This document shows positions 1 to 6,745 of a stretch of DNA of 11,983 nucleotides, one piece after another. Position numbers and translations under genes: made by a program. The DNA is from Acidobacteriota bacterium (GTDB taxonomy: Bacteria > Acidobacteriota > Terriglobia > Terriglobales > Acidobacteriaceae): contig JAKBAG010000073.1 in assembly GCA_021809235.1 (NCBI GenBank), positions 1-11,983 on the forward strand, in the 5' to 3' direction. Under the pieces are notes generated by a model. That model was not told the DNA's origin. It saw only the letters and a list, made by a program, of their open reading frames with translations, and did no database searches. Each line of letters starts with the position of its first letter. The first letter of the stretch is position 1.

Positions 1-905
1 TCTTCCCAGGTGGCCGTCAGCTGCGCTCCCTGCTTGATGAGCAGATTCGGTGTCCATGAACCCTTGTTCGTCACGTTCCCGGGAACAGCATACACATCCC
101 GGCCCTGATCCAGCGCGCAGCGGGCCGTCACGCGCGTGCCGGAGTGTTCGCTGGCCTCCACCACCAGTACGCCTACACTCATCCCGGACAGGATCCTGTT
201 TCGTCTCGGAAAGTTTTGCGGCGCAGGAAATGTCCCCACCGGCAACTCGCTCACAATCACTCCGCCCGTGGCCAGAATCTCATCGGCAAGCTTGCGATTC
301 TCCTTGGGATACACAACGTCAATCCCTGTTCCCCATACGGCAGCCGTCGGTCGGTGGGCCGCTAGAGCACCTTTGTGTGCCGCCGTGTCAATGCCACGCG
401 CCATCCCGCTCAGAATCAGCAGTCCGCGCGCTGCCAGATCCCGCGAAAGCATCTCTGCCATGCCCAATCCATAGGGCGTGGGATGCCGCGTCCCCACCAC
501 GGCCACCGAAGGCAGGCTGAGCAGACGCACATCTCCACGTACCCACAGCACCGGCGGTGGATCATAGATCTCCCGCAGCCGCTCCGGATAGCGCTCATCG
601 TCATAGCAGACAATCTCCGCGCCGACCTCCGTGGTGCGAATCAGTTGCTGCTCGGCAATCTCGCGCCCCTTGCCGTCAAAGAGAAACTGAACGACGGCCG
701 GGGAAAGTGCCAGTGACTCCAGCTCCGTCAGCGAAAGAGAAAATAGTGCCGCCGGTCGCTCAATCTGGCTCATGGCATCCAGCGTGCGCCGTGGTCCCAT
801 CGACGGGGCCATCAGCATCGCCAGCCAGGCAAGCGCATCTTCCGTGAAGACCTGATCTCGAATCGTCATCCGGGGGATCGTCCCATCCACGCACGCGGGC
901 TGCAT
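1..905 (-). CDS. dprA: DNA-processing protein DprA (Smf), C-terminus cut by window edge
   Basis: DprA is a cytoplasmic single-stranded-DNA-binding protein that loads RecA on incoming DNA during natural transformation. The reading frame is open to the left edge (301 codons plus 2 bases, no stop), so the C-terminus is missing and any winged-helix domain cannot be judged. A helical N-terminal segment with ALAWLAML and MGPRR is followed by the Rossmann-type core: VAVVGTRHPTPYG, LILSGMARGIDTAAH, VWGTGIDVVYPKEN, NFPRRNRILSGM and EHSGTRVTARCALDQGRDV, all landmarks of the family. The chosen ATG at 905 has AGGA four bases upstream. In-frame alternatives are ATG at 869 (12 codons shorter, weaker site) and ATG at 953. 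The gene is divergent from mqnA. Identification is secure; the start is uncertain. Confidence 0.95.
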   Translation of the reverse strand, partial: MQPACVDGTIPRMTIRDQVFTEDALAWLAMLMAPSMGPRRTLDAMSQIERPAALFSLSLTELESLALSPAVVQFLFDGKGREIAEQQLIRTTEVGAEIVCYDDERYPERLREIYDPPPVLWVRGDVRLLSLPSVAVVGTRHPTPYGLGMAEMLSRDLAARGLLILSGMARGIDTAAHKGALAAHRPTAAVWGTGIDVVYPKENRKLADEILATGGVIVSELPVGTFPAPQNFPRRNRILSGMSVGVLVVEASEHSGTRVTARCALDQGRDVYAVPGNVTNKGSWTPNLLIKQGAQLTATWE

Positions 906-965
906 CGCTTCCTGCCCATCCACCTGCTCTTGACCAACGGGCAGGCAACACATGCGATAGTTCCC

Positions 966-975
966 GATTATAACC
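966..975. promoter_or_regulatory. Possible divergent -10 element between dprA and mqnA
   Basis: The short AT-rich motif reads TATAAT on the minus strand (972 to 967) and TATAAC on the plus strand (969-974), so it resembles a -10 box in both directions. On the minus strand the transcript would begin near 960, giving a leader of about 55 bases to the dprA ATG at 905. No convincing -35 hexamer stands 16-18 bases away on either strand, so this is only a candidate. The same gap holds a 10-bp perfect palindrome, GGAAATTTCC, at 1007-1016. Confidence 0.3.
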
Positions 976-1078
976 AGAGTTCCGAAAGCCACCGACTGGA
1001 ACGGAAGGAAATTTCCAACCGGAACTGTGCGACGCACATCCGAAGCGCACGGCCTTCGCCAGTTGATACTCTGAACAG

Positions 1079-2008
1079 GTGAAGAGTTCTGATTCTCCGC
1101 TTCGCGTTGCCGCTATCCGCTTTCTCAATCCCGCGCCGCTCATGTGGGACTTCGAGCATGAGCCTTTGCAGAACCAACTGGCAGCCCGGTTCCGTCTGGA
1201 GTGGATGATGCCTTCCGAATGCGCCGCGCGGCTGGCCATGCCCGCCGATGCAGCCCAGGCAGCGGATCTGGGACTGGTTCCGATAGCCGCGCTGGCAACC
1301 AATCCCGGGTTGGTGCTCGTCCCCGGCTGCGCCATTGCCTCGCTGCATCGCGTTCGCTCCCTGCTGCTGGTCCGCCGTGCAGCGCAGCCCCTGCAGGCGA
1401 TTCGCACGGTAGCCGCGGATACATCCTCACGGGCGACGCTTGCCTACACCCAGATTCTCTTTCGCCACTGGTGGCATCCATCGAACGCAGACGAAAGCGC
1501 AGCCCCACGCACACCGCTTCCCAGCTTTGTGCAGCACCCGCCAGATCTGGATGCCATGCTGCAGGCAGCAGATGCCGCCCTGCTCATCGGAGATCCTGCC
1601 CTGCTGGCGTTAGAGCAGCGCGAATTCGCCGTAAGGAACACCGGCTCACAGCTCCATAGCGAAGATCTGGTCTTCCATGATCTGGCCGCTGAGTGGATAT
1701 CACTCACTGGCCTTCCCTGGATCTCTGCCGTCTGGGCGGTGCGTCGCTCCGCGCTGGACCGCCGAGACGGGGAGAAGACTCTGCAGGCGATTGCAGCCGT
1801 CACGCAAGCATCCAAAGACCACGGACTGGCGCAGATCGACGCGCTCGTGCAGGAATGGAGCGCACGCCTGCCCATACGGCCAGAGACGATCCGCACCTAT
1901 CTGACGGAGAATATTTACTACCACCTGGATGAGCAGTGCCTGGCAGGCATGCGCCTGTTCTACCGGCTAGCCGCTGAGCACGACATTCTGCCCGCGTACA
2001 CGCTTTGA
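1079..2008 (+). CDS. mqnA: Chorismate dehydratase MqnA (futalosine menaquinone pathway)
   Basis: MqnA removes water from chorismate to give 3-enolpyruvylbenzoate, the first step of the futalosine route to menaquinone, in the cytoplasm. The 309-residue product has the family's periplasmic-binding-protein-like fold signatures: RFLNPAPLMWDF near residues 14-25, DTSSRATLAY at 114-123 (the Ser-rich ligand loop), ALLIGDPALL at 167-176, TGLPWISAVWAVR at 210-222, and a C-terminal YLTENIYYHL helix. Translation starts at GTG 1079: an in-frame TGA lies 15 bases upstream, and the next ATG (1142) would remove the conserved N-terminal FLN motif. No strong ribosome-binding site is visible. It converges on fabH, with 22 bases between stop codons. 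A futalosine-pathway gene suggests that this organism lacks the classical men route, which cannot be tested here. Confidence 0.92.
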   Translation: MKSSDSPLRVAAIRFLNPAPLMWDFEHEPLQNQLAARFRLEWMMPSECAARLAMPADAAQAADLGLVPIAALATNPGLVLVPGCAIASLHRVRSLLLVRRAAQPLQAIRTVAADTSSRATLAYTQILFRHWWHPSNADESAAPRTPLPSFVQHPPDLDAMLQAADAALLIGDPALLALEQREFAVRNTGSQLHSEDLVFHDLAAEWISLTGLPWISAVWAVRRSALDRRDGEKTLQAIAAVTQASKDHGLAQIDALVQEWSARLPIRPETIRTYLTENIYYHLDEQCLAGMRLFYRLAAEHDILPAYTL

Positions 2009-2030
2009 GACGTATCCATTCTGGCCGGGC

Positions 2031-3047
2031 TCAGAACTCCCAGCGCATCAGTGCCGCGCCAACCGTGAATCCGGCTCCGGCTGCCGCAATCAGCACCAGG
2101 TCTCCCTTGTGCAGCTTGCCCTGCTCGATTGCCGTTCCCATGGCCAGGGGAATCGTGCCGCCGGAAGTGTTTCCATACTTCTCAATATTGACGATTACCC
2201 TGCTATCGTCCATCCCCAGCCGCTCGGCCGTGGCCGTGATGATGCGCTTGTTCGCCTGATGGGGAATGAAGCAGCCCAGCTCGTCGCCGGTCACACCATT
2301 GCGCTCCAGCACACGCGTGGTGGCCTCGGCCATCTTGCGCACGGCAAACTTGTACACCGTCTGCCCGTCCTGATGGATGTAGTGCTGCTTGTTGGCCACA
2401 GTTTCCGCTGAGGCAGGCCGCAGACTGCCACCAGCTGCCAGATTCAGCGCCGGTCCACCAGAGCCGTCAATCTCATGCACAAAGTCAATCAGGCCAATCT
2501 CATCGCCTTCGCAGGGCTCCAGCAGCACCGCACCGGCACCGTCTCCGAACAGGATGCAGGTCGTGCGATCCGAATAATCCACCATGCGTGTATTGGCGTC
2601 GCCGCCAATCACAAGAACCTTCTTGTGCGCGCCGCTTTCGACCAGCTTGGCTCCGGCCTGCAGCGCAAACACAAATCCCGAGCAGCCGGCAGAGACATCA
2701 AAACCCCACGCTCCGGTTGCGCCGAGCTTGTCCTGCACCAGGCAGGCAGTTGAAGGAAACATCATGTCCGGGGTCACCGTGCCCACAATGATGGCTTCCA
2801 CTTCCGTGGGAGCAATGCCGCGCTGTGCCAGGCAGCGCCGGGCTGCCTCAGTGGCCATGTCGCTGGTTCCCAGCCCGGCAGCCAATACATGCCGTTCCTT
2901 GATGCCGGTCCGCTCGGTGATCCACTCGTCGCTGGTCTCCACCATCTTTTCCAGATCTGCGTTGGTGAGGACTTTGGGGGGGACATAGGTGCCAAGGGCG
3001 CTGATCTTGACCCGCGTTGCTACGGGAGCACGAAATGTATGGCTCAA
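2031..3047 (-). CDS. fabH: Beta-ketoacyl-ACP synthase III (FabH), TTG start
   Basis: FabH condenses an acyl-CoA (usually acetyl-CoA) with malonyl-ACP to start type II fatty-acid synthesis in the cytoplasm. The 338-residue product carries the thiolase-fold catalytic triad: Cys122 in SAGCSGF, His263 in IPHQAN and Asn293 in YGNTSGGT. It ends in the usual GAGFTVGAALMRW. The start chosen is TTG at 3047, preceded by AGGAG with an 8-base gap. This gives a length close to the usual 315-335 residues and places KISALGTYVPPKVLTN near the N-terminus as in other FabH proteins. A longer frame beginning at ATG 3176 would add 43 low-conservation residues and begin inside the SRP RNA gene, so I reject it. The neighbours are not other fab genes, so the gene stands alone here. 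Confidence 0.96.
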   Translation of the reverse strand: MSHTFRAPVATRVKISALGTYVPPKVLTNADLEKMVETSDEWITERTGIKERHVLAAGLGTSDMATEAARRCLAQRGIAPTEVEAIIVGTVTPDMMFPSTACLVQDKLGATGAWGFDVSAGCSGFVFALQAGAKLVESGAHKKVLVIGGDANTRMVDYSDRTTCILFGDGAGAVLLEPCEGDEIGLIDFVHEIDGSGGPALNLAAGGSLRPASAETVANKQHYIHQDGQTVYKFAVRKMAEATTRVLERNGVTGDELGCFIPHQANKRIITATAERLGMDDSRVIVNIEKYGNTSGGTIPLAMGTAIEQGKLHKGDLVLIAAAGAGFTVGAALMRWEF

Positions 3048-3055
3048 ACCAACTT

Positions 3056-3060
3056 CTCCT
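3056..3060 (-). promoter_or_regulatory. Ribosome-binding site that fixes the fabH TTG start
   Basis: AGGAG on the minus strand lies eight bases before the TTG at 3047. It is the best Shine-Dalgarno sequence in this region and supports the TTG over upstream ATG codons. Its first base directly follows the 3' arm of the inverted repeat at 3061-3079. Confidence 0.7.
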
Positions 3061-3079
3061 TCAGCGCTGTTGGCGCTGA
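3061..3079 (-). promoter_or_regulatory. Inverted repeat abutting the fabH ribosome-binding site
   Basis: Reading the fabH strand, TCAGCGC is followed by CAACA and then GCGCTGA: a perfect 7-bp stem with a 5-base loop. The AGGAG of fabH begins at the very next base. No T-run follows, so it is not an intrinsic terminator. It could be an RNA hairpin affecting ribosome access or a dimeric operator in DNA. The function is unproven. Confidence 0.45.
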
Positions 3080-3083
3080 GTGC

Positions 3084-3096
3084 GGCCCCGGGGGCC
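3084..3096. repeat. GC palindrome in the fabH leader
   Basis: GGCCCC-G-GGGGCC is a 13-bp near-perfect palindrome with a single central base. It lies four bases from the inverted repeat at 3061-3079, inside the 107-bp stretch between the SRP RNA terminator and the fabH start. It could be part of a regulatory leader or simply reflect high GC content. Confidence 0.3.
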
Positions 3097-3153
3097 AATC
3101 CCGAACTTCGCCTGCGCTGCCAGCCACGCGGAGTCGATCCGGACACAGGCACA

Positions 3154-3169
3154 TAAAAAAGTACCGGGT
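3154..3169 (-). terminator. Intrinsic terminator of the SRP RNA gene
   Basis: The 3' arm of the RNA's closing helix (ACCCGGTAC, 3169-3161) is followed directly by six T residues (3160-3155) on the minus strand. The closing helix plus T-run has the form of a rho-independent terminator and would separate ffs from fabH 108 bases further on. Confidence 0.7.
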
Positions 3170-3257
3170 AACCCACTGCGCCCGCACTAGCCCGTTACCG
3201 TTGCTTCCTTCCGGACCTGGCGGGGTTGGCGGGATTGCGTCGCGTAGGACCCGGCAC
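3161..3257 (-). ncRNA. ffs: Signal recognition particle RNA, small bacterial (4.5S-like) type
   Basis: The minus strand contains AGGTCCGGAAGGAAGCA (3218-3202), the near-invariant apical domain IV of SRP RNA with its GGAA tetraloop and internal loop that binds Ffh. The ends pair: GTGCCGGGT at 3257-3249 with ACCCGGTAC at 3169-3161, nine pairs including one G-U. The predicted length is 97 bases, and no Alu-type domain is present, so it is the short form. The RNA works with Ffh and FtsY to deliver nascent membrane and secreted proteins to the translocon. An extended -10 lies six bases before the inferred 5' end and a T6 run follows the 3' end. Both ends are inferred from helix closure, promoter and terminator positions. 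Confidence 0.95.
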
Positions 3258-3263
3258 TGACTG

Positions 3264-3271
3264 ATGATACC
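3264..3271 (-). promoter_or_regulatory. Extended -10 promoter of ffs
   Basis: On the minus strand TGGTATCAT (TATCAT at 3269-3264, preceded by TG and one base) matches an extended -10 element. Exactly six bases separate it from the inferred first base of the SRP RNA at 3257. The -35 region is poor, as is common for extended -10 promoters. Confidence 0.55.
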
Positions 3272-3315
3272 ACTTCTGTCCCACCGCAGGCAGTCGCCGC
3301 CAGACGCGCAAAGTT

Positions 3316-3321
3316 TACAAT
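3316..3321 (+). promoter_or_regulatory. Possible -10 box overlapping the rimO start
   Basis: TACAAT ends one base before the ATG at 3322. If used as a -10 hexamer, transcription would start near 3328, which is the first base of an in-frame GTG. That would give a leaderless rimO message. No good -35 is visible, so this is a candidate only. Confidence 0.25.
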
Positions 3322-4821
3322 ATGGGAGTGAGCAATTCTCCCTTGAAAACCGGGCCGAAGATCGGCTTTGTCTCCCTTGGATGCCCGAAGAATCTGGTGG
3401 ATTCCGAGGTCATGATGGGGCTGCTGGATCGCGCCGGCGCACAGCTGACCTCCACGCCGGAATCAGCTGAAATCCTTGTCGTCAATACGTGTTCGTTCAT
3501 CGATTCGGCCAAGCAGGAATCGGTGGATACGATTCTGGAGATGGTGCGCCACAAGACAGCCGGAACGGCGAAGCGCGTGATCGTGGCCGGATGTCTGGTG
3601 GAGCGGTATCGCGACGAGATTCAGCGCAACATCCCGGAGGTGGATGCTATCGTGGGCACCGGAGAACTGGACTCCATCCTGGCTGCTGCCGGGCTATCCG
3701 CGCCACCCGAGCCCAAATCTCTGTTCCCCATCCTGTCGCAGTCGGAACTGATCGAGCGCGCTCCCAGCGCGGTCAGTACGCACAGCCGTCCGGAGGGCGA
3801 CCTGCGGGAGCAGCAGGGACGCTTTGATCGCGGCGAGTGGACCGGAGCCGTCGCCGAGCTGCCTCGGTATCTCTACGACGACGCTACGCCCCGGCTGCTG
3901 ACCACTCCGCGCTCTTCGGCCTATATCAAGATTGCCGAAGGCTGCGACCATCCCTGCGGCTTCTGCATCATTCCGCAGCTGCGCGGCAAATTCCGCTCCC
4001 GGCGCTTCGCCTCGGTCGTTGCCGAGGCCGAGCAGCTCGTGCGCCAGGGAGTGCGAGAGATCACCCTCATTGGCCAGGACACAACCTGCTACGGCGAGGA
4101 TCTGGGGATGAAGGACGGCCTGGCCGATCTGCTGGATGCCTTGGCGCGTATCGAAGGCCTCACCTGGCTGCGCTTCCTCTACGCTTATCCCAACAAAGTC
4201 ACCACCCGGCTGCTGGAGACGATTGCGCGACACGACAACATTGCCAAATATCTGGACGTACCCCTGCAGCATGCCTCCGCCAGTGTGCTCAAGCGCATGA
4301 AGCGCGGCGGCAGCGGCGCCATCTTCCTGCGCATGCTGGAAAAGGCCCGGCGCATCGTGCCCGATCTGGTCGTGCGGACCACTTTCATCGTCGGCTTTCC
4401 CGGGGAAACCGAGGAGGAGTTTGCCGAGCTGGAAGCCTTTGTCCGCGAGGCGCGGCTGGATTGGATGGGAGCTTTCAGCTACTCCGATGAGGAAGGCTCG
4501 GCCGCGCATCGGCTGGAGGGCAAGCTTCCGCGCCGCACCGTTGAGGCACGCAGAAAGCGCCTGATGAAGATTCAGCAGCGCATCAGTGCGCAGAAGCAGG
4601 CACACTGGGTGGGCCGGCGGATGCAGATACTGGTTGAGGGCATCAGCGAAGAATCCGATCTGCTTTGGCAGGGCCGAACCCTGCTGCACGCGCCGGAGAT
4701 TGACGGCAAGGTGCTCATCAATGACTTTGGCCCGCATGCATCCCTGCTGCCTGGCAACTTCTATGAGTGCGAAATCACCGAATCCCACCACTATGACGTG
4801 GTGGCCAGAATCGTAGCCTGA
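3322..4821 (+). CDS. rimO: Ribosomal protein S12 methylthiotransferase RimO
   Basis: RimO is a radical-SAM enzyme with two [4Fe-4S] clusters that adds a methylthio group to a conserved Asp of ribosomal protein S12. The 499-residue product shows the N-terminal UPF0004 domain with Cys21 (SLGCPKNLVDSE), Cys57 (NTCSF) and Cys91 (AGCLVERY). The radical-SAM CX3CX2C follows at Cys208, Cys212 and Cys215, with RGKFRSR after it, and a C-terminal TRAM-like region from about residue 430. LGCPKNLVDSE supports RimO over MiaB. Cys91 to Cys208 spans 117 residues, about 50 more than I recall for the E. coli and Thermotoga enzymes, so there is an interdomain insertion at about 122-190. ATG 3322 is used; GTG 3328 in frame is possible. 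It is the first gene of the run rimO-yacG-pgpA-propeller-cinA. Confidence 0.95.
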   Translation: MGVSNSPLKTGPKIGFVSLGCPKNLVDSEVMMGLLDRAGAQLTSTPESAEILVVNTCSFIDSAKQESVDTILEMVRHKTAGTAKRVIVAGCLVERYRDEIQRNIPEVDAIVGTGELDSILAAAGLSAPPEPKSLFPILSQSELIERAPSAVSTHSRPEGDLREQQGRFDRGEWTGAVAELPRYLYDDATPRLLTTPRSSAYIKIAEGCDHPCGFCIIPQLRGKFRSRRFASVVAEAEQLVRQGVREITLIGQDTTCYGEDLGMKDGLADLLDALARIEGLTWLRFLYAYPNKVTTRLLETIARHDNIAKYLDVPLQHASASVLKRMKRGGSGAIFLRMLEKARRIVPDLVVRTTFIVGFPGETEEEFAELEAFVREARLDWMGAFSYSDEEGSAAHRLEGKLPRRTVEARRKRLMKIQQRISAQKQAHWVGRRMQILVEGISEESDLLWQGRTLLHAPEIDGKVLINDFGPHASLLPGNFYECEITESHHYDVVARIVA

Positions 4822-4873
4822 ACCTGCTCCCGGCAAGCCAAGCCCCCGGAGCCTAACCGTACCGGAAACATCC

Positions 4874-5095
4874 ATGACAGAATCCCGTATAACCCGCCGC
4901 CGCGCACAGGTCTTTCGCTGTCCCACGTGTGCCGGGCTTGTCCCCTCCGGCAGCGAAGATTTCCCTTTCTGCAGCGACCGATGTCGCAAGATTGATCTGG
5001 GCAAGTGGGCCATGGGGGTCTATCGCATCAGTTCCCCGGTGCTGGACCCGGATCTGCTCGAAGAGTTGGAAGGAAACCCGGCACGGAATGAATGA
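4874..5095 (+). CDS. yacG: DNA gyrase inhibitor / zinc-binding protein YacG
   Basis: YacG is a small zinc-ribbon protein; the E. coli form binds the GyrB C-terminal region and inhibits gyrase. The 73-residue product has the four zinc ligands as CPTC (Cys16, Cys19) and FCSDRC (Cys33, Cys37), followed by the family's hallmark IDLGKW and a YRI segment. The length is typical. It lies 52 bases after rimO, with GGAAAC just upstream of the ATG. Its last eight bases overlap the start of pgpA, which suggests translational coupling. A role in gyrase control in this organism is inferred from the family. Confidence 0.9.
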   Translation: MTESRITRRRAQVFRCPTCAGLVPSGSEDFPFCSDRCRKIDLGKWAMGVYRISSPVLDPDLLEELEGNPARNE

Positions 5096-5624
5096 TGGCG
5101 GCAAATTTCGTCTGCGCGATCTGAAAAGCAAGCGCATCACGCCCTGGGCCTGGGTCGTTGCCACCTTCTTCGGCTCTGGACTTCTGCATCCCGGCCCCGG
5201 CACATGGGGATCGGTGGCAGCCACGCTGGTGTACGCGGCGATCTCCTTGCTGCTGCATCCGGCGCCCATGCCGCTGCTGGCAGGAACACTCCTGGCTCTG
5301 CTGGCGATCGTGGCGCTGGGGGTTCCGGCGGCCACGCTGGCCGCGCGGGAAAGCGGGCGCAAGGATCCTGGCTTCGTCGTCATCGACGAGGTGGCAGGCA
5401 TGGCCATCGCACTGCTTCCTGCGGCAGCCCATGCCCATGCGGGCTTTGCCTGGAAGCCGATGCTTGCCGCGCTGGTTCTCTTTCGCATCTTCGACGTCTG
5501 GAAGCCATACCCTGTTCATGCGCTGGAAAAGCTTCCCGAAGGCTGGGGGATCGTCTTCGATGATCTGGCTGCCGGACTGTATGCTGGAATCTGCCTGCAA
5601 CTGCTGATGCCATGGCTCAGCTAG
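5088..5624 (+). CDS. pgpA: Phosphatidylglycerophosphatase A (PgpA)
   Basis: PgpA removes phosphate from phosphatidylglycerophosphate to make phosphatidylglycerol, acting in the inner membrane. The 178-residue product shows the family motifs HPGPGTWGS (34-42), VVIDEVAG (97-104, with the metal-binding Asp100 and Glu101), FRIFDVWKPYP (132-142) and FDDLAAG (157-163). Hydrophobic stretches lie around 44-57, 62-83, 102-112 and 160-177, consistent with a small multi-spanning membrane protein. The start is ATG 5088, inside the end of yacG in another frame. Longer in-frame starts would cover yacG and are not supported. The downstream propeller gene begins 13 bases after the stop. pgpA near cinA is an arrangement I recall from several bacteria. 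Confidence 0.93.
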   Translation: MNDGGKFRLRDLKSKRITPWAWVVATFFGSGLLHPGPGTWGSVAATLVYAAISLLLHPAPMPLLAGTLLALLAIVALGVPAATLAARESGRKDPGFVVIDEVAGMAIALLPAAAHAHAGFAWKPMLAALVLFRIFDVWKPYPVHALEKLPEGWGIVFDDLAAGLYAGICLQLLMPWLS

Positions 5625-5637
5625 GGCCGCAACTCCT

Positions 5638-6666
5638 ATGCCACGTTCTCGATCTTCCCATACGCCCGTACTTTCGCAAACACAGCCGGCTGCCGCATTG
5701 CCCGGCGCCGAGATTATGCTGATCGGCAGTGCTCTGGGTGCCACTGCAACCCAGATACCCACCGCCGTCCTCGATGGCCACTCTGCTGAGCTGGTCTACA
5801 GCCGACAGAATCGACTCGGAGTGCGGCTTCCCGAACAGGCCCGCACCGGGCTCATCGAAGTCCAGCGGGACGGAGAGCGCAGCAATCCCATCCCGGTCAT
5901 CGTTGGCAGGCAGCTTTCCGACGGACTGCATCCGGTCACCAGTCCGGTCGTCAGCCGCTCCGGTATGATCTATACCACCATCTCTGGCCCACGCGGCAAG
6001 CAGACGCCGGTTTCAGTTGTTCGCATCAACCCGGACGGCGAGGGGACGCCGTTTGTCAGTGGCATCCTGAACCCCACCGGACTGGCCATCCATCCCAATG
6101 GGGATCTCTTCGTCTCCTCACGGGCGGAAGGCACCATATATCGCATTGATGCCGGAGGCGATGCCGTGCCCTACGCCGATGGCATGGGCGTGGCCACTGG
6201 AATCGCCTTTGATGCCGACGGCAATCTCTTCGTCGGCGACCGCTCCGGCACCATCTTCAAAATCGCGCCAGGGCACACTGACCGCGACCGGCAGATCTTT
6301 GTCTTCGCCACCATCGAACCGAGCGTCGCCGCCTATCATCTGGCCGTGGGTCCCGACGGTACTCTCTATGTCACCGCTCCCACACTGGCCTCCCACGACG
6401 CCATCTGGGCCATTGACCAGGATGGGGCTGTCAGCCCCTGGTATCGCGGGCTTGGCCGTCCGCAAGGCCTGGCCGTCGATGCCGCTTCCAATGTCTATGT
6501 CACCGCATCCTTCCATGGGCAGCGCGGACTTATCCGGATCGATACCGACGGGGAGGCGGAACGGGTGATTGCTGCCGAGAACGTAGTCGGCGTGGCCTTT
6601 TCTCCGCTCGGCTCCACCATCCTGACCACGCACAATGCGGTCTACGAAGTGGAGTTTGCCGTCTAA
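5638..6666 (+). CDS. IPT/TIG domain plus six-bladed NHL-type beta-propeller protein
   Basis: The 342-residue protein has an N-terminal immunoglobulin-like IPT/TIG region (about 20-90; PGAEIMLIGSALG at its start, NPIPVIVG at its end). About six propeller repeats follow (about 95-342), each with a phrase like PTGLAIHPNGDLFV or PQGLAVDAASNVYV and then an IYRID or LIRID strand. This resembles NHL/SMP-30-like propellers. No signal peptide or membrane segment is visible and the next upstream gene ends only 13 bases away, so it looks cytoplasmic as read, although such propellers are often secreted. No catalytic residues can be assigned with confidence. Binding to protein or ligand is the likeliest role. 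It sits between pgpA and cinA on the same strand, so co-expression is plausible. Its true function is unknown. Confidence 0.8.
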   Translation: MPRSRSSHTPVLSQTQPAAALPGAEIMLIGSALGATATQIPTAVLDGHSAELVYSRQNRLGVRLPEQARTGLIEVQRDGERSNPIPVIVGRQLSDGLHPVTSPVVSRSGMIYTTISGPRGKQTPVSVVRINPDGEGTPFVSGILNPTGLAIHPNGDLFVSSRAEGTIYRIDAGGDAVPYADGMGVATGIAFDADGNLFVGDRSGTIFKIAPGHTDRDRQIFVFATIEPSVAAYHLAVGPDGTLYVTAPTLASHDAIWAIDQDGAVSPWYRGLGRPQGLAVDAASNVYVTASFHGQRGLIRIDTDGEAERVIAAENVVGVAFSPLGSTILTTHNAVYEVEFAV

Positions 6667-6745
6667 TCCCATTCCACGTAACAGACGCCTTGCGCGATCC
6701 ATCCATGGCAGGACGCAGAACGATCAGGGAGAATTTCAGGCAGAT

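Noticed and set aside
1007..1016. GGAAATTTCC palindrome as an operator for mqnA or dprA
   Set aside because: A 10-bp palindrome is expected by chance at this scale and nothing else supports regulation here.
760..1407. 215-codon minus-strand frame spanning the dprA/mqnA divergent region
   Set aside because: It overlaps two real genes in different frames and resembles no known family.
3048..3176. N-terminal extension of fabH to ATG 3176
   Set aside because: It would begin inside the SRP RNA and has no family counterpart; TTG 3047 has a good ribosome-binding site.
3694..5013. Long open frame on the minus strand (439 codons) opposite rimO and yacG
   Set aside because: It is antisense to well-supported rimO and yacG, has no recognisable family motif, and is the kind of frame that GC-rich codon use produces by chance.
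6635..6745. N-terminal extension of cinA to ATG 6635
   Set aside because: It overlaps the end of the propeller gene and precedes the universal CinA start (M-xx-EIIAIGTELL).
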